From assembly GCA_036244855.1 (NCBI GenBank), contig BQKZ01000341.1:61244-125243 (forward strand): 64,000 nucleotides of DNA, in the 5' to 3' direction. The position numbers and the translations under genes were made by a program. The notes beneath the pieces were generated by a model. That model saw only the letters and a program-made list of their open reading frames with translations, did not search any database and was not told the origin of the DNA. Shown piece after piece: positions 1 to 64,000 of this stretch (position 1 is the first letter of the stretch; each line of letters begins with the position of its first letter). Source of the stretch: Temnopleurus reevesii. Lineage: Eukaryota > Echinodermata > Echinoidea > Temnopleuroida > Temnopleuridae.

Positions 1-434
1 GGGGGGGGGGGTTATAGATAAAACAAGTTTGGTAATCGAACCTTTTATATACCGCCTGCAATTTTTTTGGTCACATGTTCATATTTAGATTCAGACGAGA
101 AAGGTTTTTTTTTTACACCAGAGGGTGAAAGAAATCGGTTTGAAAATAATGAGAGAGAGATATATATAAATATATATAATGGCAATGTACAAAAAATGTC
201 ACGGGCGTCATAACAAGTGACCGAAAATTGCCGATTTGCACAAAATAAAAGTATATAAATTAATTTGTACATGTCTTGCGAATTGTCTTAATTTTTGTTT
301 TTATCGTCCATTTTGTCCGAGCTTTTTTTTCTTTTTAAATGTTCGTGCATTTTATTTTTTACCCAATGTTTAATATGGAGAAAACAGAGCGAAAGGACAG
401 ATGTCTTTTTTCCACACCTAAATTCGACTATGTT

Positions 435-624
435 GCTGATTCTGGCATAATTTGATTAATTTCACATCAAATACAGCTACAACATGGTGAAATACAATGC
501 CTGACATCATCATCATGATAATCATTCAACGACATGACGTCATAACAACGTCATTTAAATTGATATGAAGAGGCTATTACTCAGTACTGCTTATGCAAAT
601 GTCAAGTTGAAAACGAATGATTTT
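435..624 (+). repeat. Direct repeat, copy 1 (about 190 bp)
   Basis: Begins ATTCTGGCATAATTTGAT and ends near GAAAACGAATGAT. The same text recurs at 939-1136 with scattered substitutions and a short insertion after the CRE. Neither copy shows terminal inverted repeats. The rest of 1-434 is AT-rich sequence with a run of eleven G at the very start and no recognisable gene. Confidence 0.8.
535..542. promoter_or_regulatory. CRE palindrome TGACGTCA in direct repeat copy 1
   Basis: Perfect 8-bp cAMP response element about 4.75 kb before the SIK2 ATG, inside the first copy of a direct repeat (435-624). CREB/ATF binding is inferred from the motif only. Confidence 0.4.
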
Positions 625-938
625 TATTTTTATTTTTTATGTTGTATCACTTTATTGAACATAAAGGAACAAGTTATAACAAAAGAGCATTTAGTACATC
701 AAACATAACAAAATTATACAGAAATACGGAAGAATAGAATTTATCAATGGCAAAGCATATTACTGCAAAGGTAGGACAATAAAACAGCACAATATACATT
801 GATAAAAATCGATGATGTTAAGCGAAATATTGTTCAATTAAACTATAATTCATGTTACTATACTAATTGTTTATGCAAACAAAAATTTCAGGTACTAGTA
901 CATTCAGGATGAGTGTGTCATGTGTATCATGTTTTATA

Positions 939-1136
939 TTGATTCTGGCATAATTTGATGTATTTCACATCAAATACAGCTGCAACATTGTGAAACACAT
1001 CGCTGACATCATAATCATTCAACGAGATGACGTCATATGTATTCGGTAAAACTAAAACAACGTCACTTCAATTGATATGAAGTGTCTATTACCCAGTACT
1101 GCTATTATGCAAATGTCATGATGAAAACGGATGATT
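939..1136 (+). repeat. Direct repeat, copy 2
   Basis: Second copy of the 435-624 sequence, same orientation, with an extra stretch (TATGTATTCGGTAAAACTAA) after the CRE. The spacer 625-938 is AT-rich and holds nothing recognised. Confidence 0.8.
1028..1035. promoter_or_regulatory. CRE palindrome TGACGTCA in direct repeat copy 2
   Basis: Perfect cAMP response element at the equivalent place in the second copy of the direct repeat (939-1136). It survives although the copies differ elsewhere. Confidence 0.4.
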
Positions 1137-1272
1137 TGTACACCAATTAAACCCAATTGTTTCCGAGAATGACATGTTGAATAATGACGTAAAACGGTTT
1201 GGCAAATATTGCGTTGCGCCACCACACGGCAGGCGGACACGAGATCGAGGGTAGGTTTAATACAGAACAATT

Positions 1273-1352
1273 TTAACCCCTTGATTCCTGAATTTTGTAA
1301 CTCCCATAGACTTTGTGTAGGGATTGCCCGGTTCCAGTAGTCCATGGATTAA
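1273..1352. mobile_element. Mini-palindrome element (about 79 bp), copy 1
   Basis: Starts TTAACCCCTTGATT and ends CCAGTAGTCCATGGATTAA. The ends are imperfect inverted repeats of TTAACCCATTGACT. The centre (CATAGACTTTGTGTAGGG) is shared with copies at 59438, 60258 and 61925. A tiny non-autonomous DNA element is the best guess. Confidence 0.65.
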
Positions 1353-1838
1353 GTGTAGATCATCAATATCCATATGTATTGATTAATTTTTATTGATTTA
1401 ATTTCACGTCATAAAAAGATACAATACAAAGATACAACGAGCAAAAGTGAAAATATAACATTATAAAATAAACAATTGACAACACAATGCAAAACGAAAA
1501 ATAACAAAAGAAATGTAAAGAGTAGAAGAGAAGACGGCTGGATAGCCCATAATCAGCGGCACTTTTATAGTGCTGCTGGTCTTCCATGGGGACCAGGAGA
1601 AGTAATGAAAGGCGAGACAGGGGAAGAAAAGAAGAAGAAGAAAAAAGAAGATGAGGTAATGAATCAAATCAAATAATCATAATAATTCAAATAGCAAAGT
1701 AATCATGCATAAATCGACTTATGAAATATCCATGTGTATTCATTTTATATGCGTTTCAATAGGTTGTCCGTGTACTTGGTGTCAACAATATTTTCTTGTC
1801 ATATTCCTCGGATGCCTTCTCGGTTAGGATTCAAATAG

Positions 1839-2197
1839 AGCGAAATGCCAATGTAAATATTGTTGTAGTAAAATAATCACATTATGATTATGTTAAAATA
1901 AGAGCAAATCAAAGTTGTATATTCATAGCAAATAACAATGATAATAAAGCTTGTTTCTGAATGAAGTTGTTTATTTTGTCCCATTCCTTTGTTTTATCTG
2001 TTCACAGCACCACTGACATCTTCCCCCTCAAATCGTTCTATGGTGCTTGTATTTCGGGGGTCAGAGCATTTTAAAAGTTTCCTCCACTTGTCTCTTAAAG
2101 CCCAAGTACAGTTTTGGGAAAAGCGAATATTTTTATCGCCGAATTTTGTCTTCAAATCTATATAAAATGAAACATGATATCATTAACATATTGTACA
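1839..2197 (+). repeat. Duplicated block before the N at 2198
   Basis: Starts AGCGAAATGCCAATGTAAAT; the same text restarts exactly 360 bp later at 2199, directly after the lone N. Identity is complete for about 70 bp, then decays with indels while shared landmarks (GAATGAAGTTGTTTATTTTG) continue. This looks like two alleles placed in series. The 3' part (about 2095-2197) is also a dispersed repeat, matching the right end of the element at 33335-33845. Confidence 0.7.
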
Positions 2198-2198
2198 N

Positions 2199-2430
2199 AG
2201 CGAAATGCCAATGTAAATATTGTTGTAGTAAAATAATCACATTATGATTATGTTAAAATAAGAGCAAATGAAGGCATATTTATGGCACAAAAAGAGATGA
2301 TAGTAATATTGGTTGTTTCTGAATGAAGTTGTTTATTTTGTCCCAGTCCTTTGTAGCATCTGTTATAGCATTTCAAAGGCTTCCTCCACTAGTCTTCAAA
2401 TTAATATGAAATGAAAGATAAGCCCCCCCC
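2199..2430 (+). repeat. Duplicated block after the N at 2198
   Basis: Second copy of the 1839 block, ending at a run of 17 C (2423-2439). Such homopolymers hinder sequencing and may explain the join. Confidence 0.65.
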
Positions 2431-2584
2431 CCCCCCCCCTGAAGTTGATGTCCAAAACTCACTTGTCAATCTATAATTATTGTACCTGGAATGATTTCAC
2501 AATGCTTCATGTTTTTTTTTATTTTGCATTGTATGGTTTGTTGCATTGCATTTATATTGATAGCTGAGCTATCGTCATTTCTAA

Positions 2585-2798
2585 ACATGGTGATGGTGAT
2601 GGTCGTGGTGGTGATGGTGATGATGATGGTGATGGATGATGATGATAGTGGTGATGATGACGACGACGATGATGATGATGATGATCATGATGATGACGAT
2701 GGTGATGATGATGATGATGATGGCGATGACGATGGTAGTGAAGATGGTGGGGATGGTAGTAATGTTGCTGCTCCTGATAATGTTGATGAAATCATGAA

Positions 2799-2852
<54 letters not shown>

Positions 2853-3050
2853 AACGATGGTGATTGCGATGATGATGTGATGATGTCGATTTTGGTGATG
2901 GTGATGATGATTGTGGTAGTGGTGATGGTAGGCCTATGCCGTATGGTGATGCATGATGATGCGTATGGTAATGATGGTGTTGATGATAGTGGCGATAATA
3001 ATTATGCATGATGATGATGACGACGATGGTGATGATGATAAAGGACAAGA
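2585..3050 (+). repeat. GAT/GGT trinucleotide microsatellite region
   Basis: Interrupted (GAT)n array with its purest run at about 2801-2850, then decaying GAT/GGT repeats into a GAAGAAGAG stretch. All six frames give simple-residue ORFs (Met, Asp, His or Ile runs), which are not genes. Confidence 0.95.
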
Positions 3051-3585
3051 AGAAGAGGAAGAAAAACAGACAAAAAGATGATGATGAGGACGATACAGAT
3101 GGCGAGGACGATGACACCAATGGTACTTTCATTCAAATCATTTGCATGGAAAGGCATCACACATTCTAATCTGTCAAAACACTGCACGCACAAGTACCAG
3201 CCTAGAAAACTTGAACCATCTCTCGGAAGAATTTATGCAGCTTTGAACATATTGAGTAACTATAGAAATAGAAACATCGGCGCATATATCCCACCGCTTT
3301 CCCTCCGCATACCATTGGAATGTAAAATATTCTTTTCAAGCTTTATGATTTCATAATCATGTACAATATTGCATAATCATATTAAATTCAGCAGAGATTT
3401 TAGCTTTATCTGCCTCGGGCTTTTCGGTTTAATTTTGTAACGCAGAGAAACGGTGCTCACGCGAGCCATTTTACTGCATTCTAATACCACCTCTCACACA
3501 TCAGAACTGCGTTTCCCAGGCAGCGATTTGCGTCACACTTTGCCTCGTTGTCATGGTGATTAATAGGGCGCGCCACGCGAGGCTC

Positions 3586-3791
3586 TAGTCTGCAGGCACA
3601 GACTCGAGTCGATGTTCTCAGCAATATGTATATCGCATAATACAGAGTCTGCTGTTAAAGACTACGCTCACCATCTTAGGAATTACTTTAACTGCGCAAG
3701 CTTGACTACTCAAGTAATAGTCTCTGACTGCAGGCTCTATTTACCGCGTAGATTGCAACACGGAAAGCTTCTGGTCTGTATCTGCAGACTA
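3586..3791. mobile_element. Foldback element family B (TAGTCTGC), copy 1
   Basis: Terminal inverted repeats TAGTCTGCAGGCACAGAC and GGTCTGTATCTGCAGACTA. The internal CATAATACAGAGTCTGC is shared with the copy at 52919-53122. It is flanked by GCGAGG on both sides (3577-3582 and 3792-3797), a decayed version of the 9-bp target duplication seen in the other copies. Confidence 0.75.
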
Positions 3792-4179
3792 GCGAGGTGA
3801 GTTCTGGAGTGGAGGGTATGCACAGGGATCTGAGCGAGCACCTCGCGATGTATGCAACAATGATTTATGCGAAGGAGGAAGAAGGATGGGAGAATGTTCG
3901 CAATGTGGAAAATTTAACAGGGAATGTTTACAGAAAAATGGGGATGAAAGATTCGTGTGTAAGCAAATGAAAAATTATGCAACTCAAAACTGTCGAAATA
4001 TCTGCTGCAAAAATAATAGAAGCAAATGAAATGGAGACTTGCGGCACTTGGGAATTATATCTACGGGAATTGTGGTTTTATTTACATAACATGAGAAATA
4101 AAGATAACATGATAGAAAATGGTATTAAACGGGAAATATATTCGGATAGAGAGTATAATAGGGAGAACGAGAGATATAG

Positions 4180-4580
4180 AGAGAAAGGGGGGGGGGGTGC
4201 TGAAATGAGAAATAGAGAGCGATTGCCTTGTTGGGAGAAATCAATGTTTTTTTAATGATAGGAAAATAGCAAGAAAGGGAAAAACGAATAGAACAAAATA
4301 TTTTTGGGAAGAGAGAAAAAAGGGTGATCGGTGGAAAATGTCACATTAATGACAGGAAAAATATACAATGAGACAAAATTCAGAAGATATATAAGGAAGA
4401 GGGAGGGGTAGAAGGAGAGAGGGGGGAGAGAAAAAAGGGAATGAGCTTGAGGGAGAGAGAGAGAGAGAGAGATAGCGAGAGAGATAACAGCGCTTGAGAA
4501 TGACGTCATAAAATTTGACGTACTACATTCATCGAGCCTGTAACGTGAAGCAAATCCCTGGCACACACACACACGCACAC
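4180..4580 (+). repeat. Purine-rich and low-complexity stretch (G, GA and CA runs)
   Basis: Contains a G run near 4186-4196, GA-rich sequence to about 4485 with a (GA)n run near 4455-4475, and a CACACA run at 4561-4582. The CRE at 4501-4508 lies between them. ORFs across this region on either strand are composition artefacts. Confidence 0.85.
4501..4508. promoter_or_regulatory. CRE palindrome TGACGTCA nearest the SIK2 start
   Basis: Perfect cAMP response element 782 bp before the ATG, not in a recognised repeat. Vertebrate SIK1 is a known CREB target, so this is the most plausible of the window's CREs to be promoter-linked. No transcription start is known here. Confidence 0.45.
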
Positions 4581-4599
4581 ACAACACCGCTCATACACA

Positions 4600-58862
<54,263 letters not shown>

Positions 58863-59437
58863 CGGTGAATATGCCACATTTTCGTGGATCCTATAGTCAT
58901 TTTTTTAGAAGTCATTTTAGGAAATGCTGGCTGGTACAGCGCTTTATTTTGATTTTTGTGATTCAATCTCGAGGTTGAAATATATATTTTTGGTGTTCAC
59001 CTCAAGAAATTGAGGCAAATGGATAGATGTTTATCCATCGATTGCTCTTATTGAAGAAAAGACGGTCCACCGGACAGCGAGAACGTTGCCAATTTGTGGT
59101 GCAATTCTCTGAAATCCATCACTGGCGGAAAAGTTAAAGGGTGATTCTTTTTTTGAGAAAGAAATATTTTGAAATACCAATATAATGTAGCTATGTTCAT
59201 GGAATGAATATGTGATTTAAACCAAGTTACCATACCAAAGTTGATGTATATTATTATTTGATTGAGACAAGGTGTTATTTCCTCAAGAGAAAATAGTCTT
59301 GCCAGAGATTAGTCCAAATTGATTTATTTGATACAACATAAGTAGGTAAAATAGCCATTTTCTCAAGGATTATTTTTAATTCCCTTTCTTCATTTGCATC
59401 ATGTTCATGTTACGAACCCTCAAACAATTTGAGTTTG

Positions 59438-59516
59438 TAACCCATTGACTTCTGAATTCTGTAATACCCATAAACTTTGTGTTGGGACTACCTGGTTCCA
59501 GTAGTCAAAGGGTTAA
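59438..59516. mobile_element. Mini-palindrome element, copy 2
   Basis: TAACCCATTGACTTCTGAAT at the left, GTAGTCAAAGGGTTAA at the right; centre CATAAACTTTGTGTTGGG. Lies within the probable SIK2 3' UTR. Confidence 0.75.
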
Positions 59517-60257
59517 TACTAGTTTTGTGCTGGACTAATTCAGTTCCAGCAGTACTTATTAAAGAACTCCTAGCTTTATTTCTTTGAAAAATATCACTGT
59601 GTATTCATATGAACTTTACAAGATGACTAAGATGCACAAATAAGATGTAATAGCCACAGAAATTTAGAAGATATAAAGAAAGATGCCAGTGTTTTATATT
59701 AAACTTGATTTAGAAATCAGCTGCCAGTAATACTGCCTATTTACATTAATTTCATCATGTTTAATGTCACAGAATTTTGCAAAAAAATATTTGAGATGTT
59801 GTTAGTTTATTGCAAAAAACGCAAAGGATTCACAAAATTTCCAACAATTATTATTGGTTGGTTAGTTATTATTTTAGATTGAATTATATTCAGATAAATC
59901 TTGCCCATTAAAGCAGTGGTATTGGTAGTTTATGGCGAGTAAAACCTTGTTAATCTAGGAATGATAATTTAGGGATCTACAAGCTAGGACACATTCTTAA
60001 TTTGTTTCATTTCAGAAATAATAATTTGTAGACCATTCATTACATAGTAGGATTACAACATTTTTGACAACATTGAACATATTATACATCTTCAACTGTT
60101 ACAAATCTCATTGGCTTTTTATAATTTAAATGTCAAAATTTCCTTTTGTATACAATGTATGAGGCCATTGGCAATTGAGTTTTTTTCTGTTTCAATTCAT
60201 TATTTAGATAATTTTTTCCTCCCTGAGTATGAATAGATTATGTCTTTTGCTTGGTTG

Positions 60258-60336
60258 TTAACCCATCGGATGCTTAATTCCGTAATCCCATAGACTTTAT
60301 GCAGGGACTACCCGGTTCCATCAGTCAATGGGTTAA
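60258..60336. mobile_element. Mini-palindrome element, copy 3
   Basis: TTAACCCATCGGATGCTTAA at the left, CATCAGTCAATGGGTTAA at the right; centre CATAGACTTTATGCAGGG. Same length as copies 2 and 4. Confidence 0.75.
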
Positions 60337-60390
60337 CTGCTTATGATTTTGAATAATGCACATAGGTGAATGACTTTTTCTTGATTATCT

Positions 60391-60547
60391 TAGGGGTGTT
60401 GCTCAAAAGTTGATCGGTACGCGCCAATCAAAATCATTGTTTTAATGCGAGTCTTGTTAATTGCGCGCACCATGCGCGAATAAGAATGCGCGTTACAATT
60501 TGCAAAGTTGCAGTTGATTTGCAGTTTATTTTGAACAACACCCCATA
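60391..60547. mobile_element. TIR element family E, copy 4
   Basis: Starts TAGGGGTGTTGCTCAAAAG, ends TTTTGAACAACACCCCATA; the interior has three GCGCGC-like segments and TTACAATTTGCAAAGTTGCA. Within the probable 3' UTR. Confidence 0.8.
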
Positions 60548-61633
60548 AGTTGCATTTTTTTAAGTTCTGTGACTAAGCTAAGATTTGCTTTAAGCTACAA
60601 GCTAAATTTTAAGTCCCTTGCAAGGGGGCTACATTCTGGCACCAGAAGATTTATTACTCAAACAAAGCTTTAGAGCATCAAAGTTTTGTATTTGGAAAAA
60701 AATTGTGTTGCTACAATGTGTTAGGTAAAGACACCCTCACTTACGCCCCAGAGAATTGGGACATTTTGAGGCAGGTAGCCTAATAGATTCAGTCAACGAT
60801 TTTGATTTATTGATGAAAATGTGAGCCATCCAGGTATTTGATTCATCTCAATGCTCCCTATCGCGATATTAAAGCCAATAAAAAGCGATATCATTTAACA
60901 AGTGAGGCCAACAAGTTTTTAGAGCGCCACAAGTTCTCAGATACTGTATGGAGAGCTATTTGTCATAGGGAGAATTGACATATCTATATTAGTTATACAG
61001 AATGTAAAACCATAGTCGTGTAGTCTTTGTGTGTTTTAATGCTCAAGCTTCCAAAATGTTCCAGTTTTGGTGAGAGAGAGAGCTTTTTAGCCTTCATGTA
61101 CCGTCCAGCAAACCAATAAATATTTTCTCTTCTACTGGTAAAGAGTTTTGATGTTTAGTCCAGGGAAATGTCTTGTAATTGCTGCTTTCGTACATGTTTC
61201 GGCTTGAGTAGATCAATTTCTTTAGTAATAGTTGCCCAATTTTTTGACAGGATTGATTTATTTTTGTAGAAATGATTCGTATTTTATATGAACATTTCAC
61301 CATGGATAGCCCAGTCTCATTCAACTAGACTGCATAAGTTCTGTAGGTAGGTGCTTTGGAAAAACATATCAAACAAAGTTACTGATATCTAGAGTGAAAT
61401 GCCTTAGAAAAATAAAAGTGCTGCATTGGTTTATAGACAGCTTGTTGCGTTATTAGGTTCATGCGATGTCTCTTTAGGGCGATATCATTGGGGTAGTTAT
61501 CTGATATATGCATTACATTTGTATGATGGGCTGTTGATATGTCAGGTTCACTCAAGGGGTCATTAGAGTGGCAGCAGTGGGATAGCTTGCAGGTCCATTC
61601 AGGTATAATCATGTAATGGTTATCTCTAATACG

Positions 61634-61892
61634 CAACATTTATATAGCGCTTAATACGAAGTGTTTCTAAGCGATCTGTGCATTATTACCCGGCTATAGC
61701 ATGGCTACCATTTTGCGCTCACTACATTCAAGGAATTTCTTCCTACCGGTACCCATTCACCTCACCTGGGTTGAGCGCAGCACAGTGTGGATGAATTTCT
61801 TGCTGAAGGAAATTAACGCCATGGGTAGGATTTGAACCTACGACCCTCAAGTTGAAAGGCGAGAGTCAGAGTCACTACACCATGACGCCTCC
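61634..61892 (-). mobile_element. tRNA-derived SINE, copy 3 (minus strand)
   Basis: Full-length copy read on the minus strand: GGAGGCGTCATGGTGTAGTG head, B box GGTTCAAATCC at 61828-61838 (one change), body CCAGGTGAGGTGAATGGGTA, and an ACTTCGTATTAAGCGC tail. It is downstream of the candidate SIK2 poly(A) signals. Confidence 0.88.
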
Positions 61893-61924
61893 ACGCCTCC
61901 ATCCCTCTTGTATCAATGTGCATG

Positions 61925-62003
61925 TAACCCATTGACTACTTAATTCTCTAAATCCGATAGACTTTGTACAGGCTTTACCTGGCTCCAGTAGTCTATAGGT
62001 TAA
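61925..62003. mobile_element. Mini-palindrome element, copy 4
   Basis: TAACCCATTGACTACTTAAT at the left, CCAGTAGTCTATAGGTTAA at the right; centre GATAGACTTTGTACAGGC. It lies 32 bp from the SINE. Confidence 0.75.
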
Positions 62004-64000
62004 GGTTCCCTTGGTGTTTATGCAGAAGCCACTTGTGTGTTTCATTTGCATTGAGCACATATCTAGCAAGGTACTCCTGACACCCGTGCATAATTCAAAT
62101 ATATCAGTAATTGAGCTGACATTGCCGTATATGTGTTTATTTATTTTGATGCACATTTCGAACTAAGGTCATCATTTTGTAATTCATGCAAGCTTTTCCC
62201 ACGTTCGGCTACAGATAAATGCACAGAGATTGACATCGTTAGAACAATAGAGGACAGCAAATACATCTCATCCCGATTGTTTTTTATGTATCTAGCCAGG
62301 GAAAGTATCTGCACATAATTTTTTTTTAATATGTTCAAGGAGATGATCATATTTTGTGCACACGCATGCCATTCTTTATCTCATACTATTTTGGCTGTGG
62401 TCATTCACAGCAAAGGGAAATGTTACTTCCTGGTGGCTTTGCCTGAGGACATGCTGGTATAGCATCAGAAATCTTTACATACACCACAGGAGTAAAATTT
62501 TGGTAGAAAAGTCATTTTCAAGGTAGATAGTAGAAGCAAAAGCATTTTCTAGGATCTGCCTTTTGTGTGGTTAGATACTTGCAATTTTGCAGTCGATAGT
62601 ATTCGACTTTGTGAATTAATGTCTTCAGATAGATTATGATATACCTCAGTCAGTGGTTCAAGTTTAAGAGCTATGCCAAATGTAAAAAGTCATGTTGATT
62701 AGACTGAGACCTCATTTATTGACTTGTCTTGTTTGAAACGGTTTTCCTTACATGCTTTCCAAACCCCTTTCCAGAACCCTTCACAAAATGCTTTCAAAAG
62801 AAGTGTTAATCAACTCATCAGGAAGATGAAAATAATACATTGCCCAATTTGACCCTAAGAAATGAAAGTGTTTTATACACTAGTGTACCGTGTGCCCATG
62901 TTTGTACTTGGCGGACACATATTTTTATTTCAATTTTACAGCCGTTTACTGTGAACTCCACATTTATCTTGCTTTATTTAGCCCAGTTTTTGGTTGAAAT
63001 CTGTTTCAGAAAGCATGAATTTGTGATTTACAAAAAGGCTTTCCGAACCCCAAGATTAAACAAGCTTTGTATTGATCATTTCTGGAAAAACGCACATCTG
63101 TTTGGAAAACCTGATTCTGCCAATATGAAGATATAATAAACATAGCCATAGATAAACACTAACAAATTCTGCTAGCCAATCAGCTTCAAGTATTCTCATT
63201 TGACAAAATCTGTGAATGTTGGGAATAATTTCATATGCAAATTATCAAAACTTTCAGTCAAATTTGCTAAGCTGGTATTAGTATCAATTGCAGGATATTG
63301 ATGTATGAAATTTAGCTGGTAAATCTGATGGCATAGCGCTAGCACCTCAAAAAAATCTTTTTGAAATTTGTTTTGGAGAATTGAGAGTAAACAATTTTGA
63401 AAAATGCTCATGTGAAATTGTAATTAGGATTTTTTTTTTAAAGTCCAGATTTGTCGGAGAATTATTTAGATTATTAACTCGGTTCAGTAGGTTTTTATAT
63501 CTTTGTTCTGATTGCACATTTTTAATGAATGATAACAAGCCAGGGTAATAATAATGTAAAAGCGCCTTGAGCACTCAGCAGAGTGGACACGTGCGCTATA
63601 TAAATTGCATCTGTTATTATTATTATTATTAACAAGTCTTAATCTTGAAAATCCAGAACAGAATTATATTTACCTATGATATTTCAAATGATATTCACCC
63701 CAGTGACAGAAATTATGATTTGGTAATAATTTGTATTGCATACAAGATTCCTGATGTTCATATCTTATTCATACACTATTAAAAAAAAGTGAGGTACTAC
63801 TTTTGATTGTTTCACTTTACTGCGGGTTCACCTTTCAAGATGTGTACCAGATCGAGAGACATCAAGCAAAAACTGAAATCATTATTGGTAATAATAATAA
63901 TTATAATGATAATAATATCTCTTATTTACCCAGGGTAACCACTTTCAGCTGTAAGCTGTTCTTCCAGCAGCCCTGCATAACATGAAGTTATTATTACCCT
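62004..64000. other. Downstream intergenic stretch, no gene seen
   Basis: AT-rich, with short ORFs (up to 98 codons at 62840-63136) that show no domain or composition bias of real exons. A SINE-tail-like motif (GCGCCTTGAGCACT, then GTGCGCTATATAAAT and ATT repeats) lies at about 63562-63630 and resembles sequence near 6411. ATA-rich repeats appear at 63888-63917. Confidence 0.7.

Larger units (their letters stand above)
58863..61120 (+). other. SIK2 3' UTR and candidate poly(A) signals
   Basis: Sequence after the stop returns to AT-rich composition without further coding signal. AATAAA hexamers on the + strand occur at 60877-60882 and 61115-61120, giving a possible 3' UTR of about 2.0-2.3 kb; which, if either, is used cannot be seen. 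The stretch contains two mini-palindromes (59438-59516, 60258-60336) and a TIR element (60391-60547) that would be transcribed as part of the UTR. Confidence 0.4.

Noticed and set aside
2491..3132. Asp-, Met- and His-rich ORFs of up to 183 codons in the GAT array
   Set aside because: Every frame of a trinucleotide repeat is open; the residues simply follow the repeat.
62840..63136. 98-codon ORF downstream of SIK2
   Set aside because: AT-rich composition like its surroundings, no domain and no partner exon; chance is sufficient.

Overview
The window is animal nuclear DNA dominated by one large split gene. It is AT-rich, has introns of 0.9 to about 18 kb, and is full of microsatellites, tRNA-derived SINE copies and small foldback DNA elements. 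These features and the protein's similarity to its vertebrate counterpart fit an invertebrate deuterostome, most probably an echinoderm such as a sea urchin. The species is an inference; the sequence does not name it.

The gene is a salt-inducible kinase, closest to vertebrate SIK2, on the + strand from the ATG at 5290 to the TAG ending at 58862. Eight coding exons (5290-5442, 23388-23504, 24523-24586, 37678-37793, 42119-42289, 54472-54595, 55947-56158, 57096-58862) join in consistent phases, all with GT-AG introns, to a model of about 907 residues. It has an N-terminal kinase domain, a UBA-like domain and a long C-terminal tail. The LKB1 T-loop threonine (T181) and serines in PKA/14-3-3 contexts (S346, S361, S521, S625) are present. 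As written, the gene is broken: a TAA at 42230-42232 replaces the tyrosine of the CGSPPYAAPE segment. Two exons also occur twice. Exon 4 is repeated at 38636-38751 across a single N (37854), which looks like two haplotypes joined end to end. Exon 6 is repeated at 54639-54762 in a 167-bp tandem duplication with no N. Neither second copy can be spliced in along with the first without losing frame.

Layout: 1-5289 is upstream sequence with direct repeats, a second N-marked duplication (N at 2198), a GAT microsatellite and three TGACGTCA (CRE) palindromes. 5290-58862 is SIK2. 58863-64000 is 3' UTR and downstream sequence with small palindromic repeats and a SINE. No second gene can be supported with confidence. 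The introns hold several non-autonomous transposon families. Two of them have TAGTC termini and 9-bp target-site duplications, suggesting Mutator-like elements. Others are a Tigger-like TA-duplicating element, a roughly 79-bp mini-palindrome, and an inverted repeat enclosing a tRNA-like sequence. Several minisatellites are also present.

Biological context: in other animals SIK kinases are activated by LKB1, are inhibited by PKA phosphorylation, and hold CRTC coactivators in the cytoplasm, which dampens CREB. Thirteen perfect TGACGTCA sites were counted by eye in this window, against roughly one expected by chance, and some lie inside repeats. This makes repeat-borne CREB feedback on a CREB regulator worth testing, but it is a hypothesis. 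No wholly new biological system was found.
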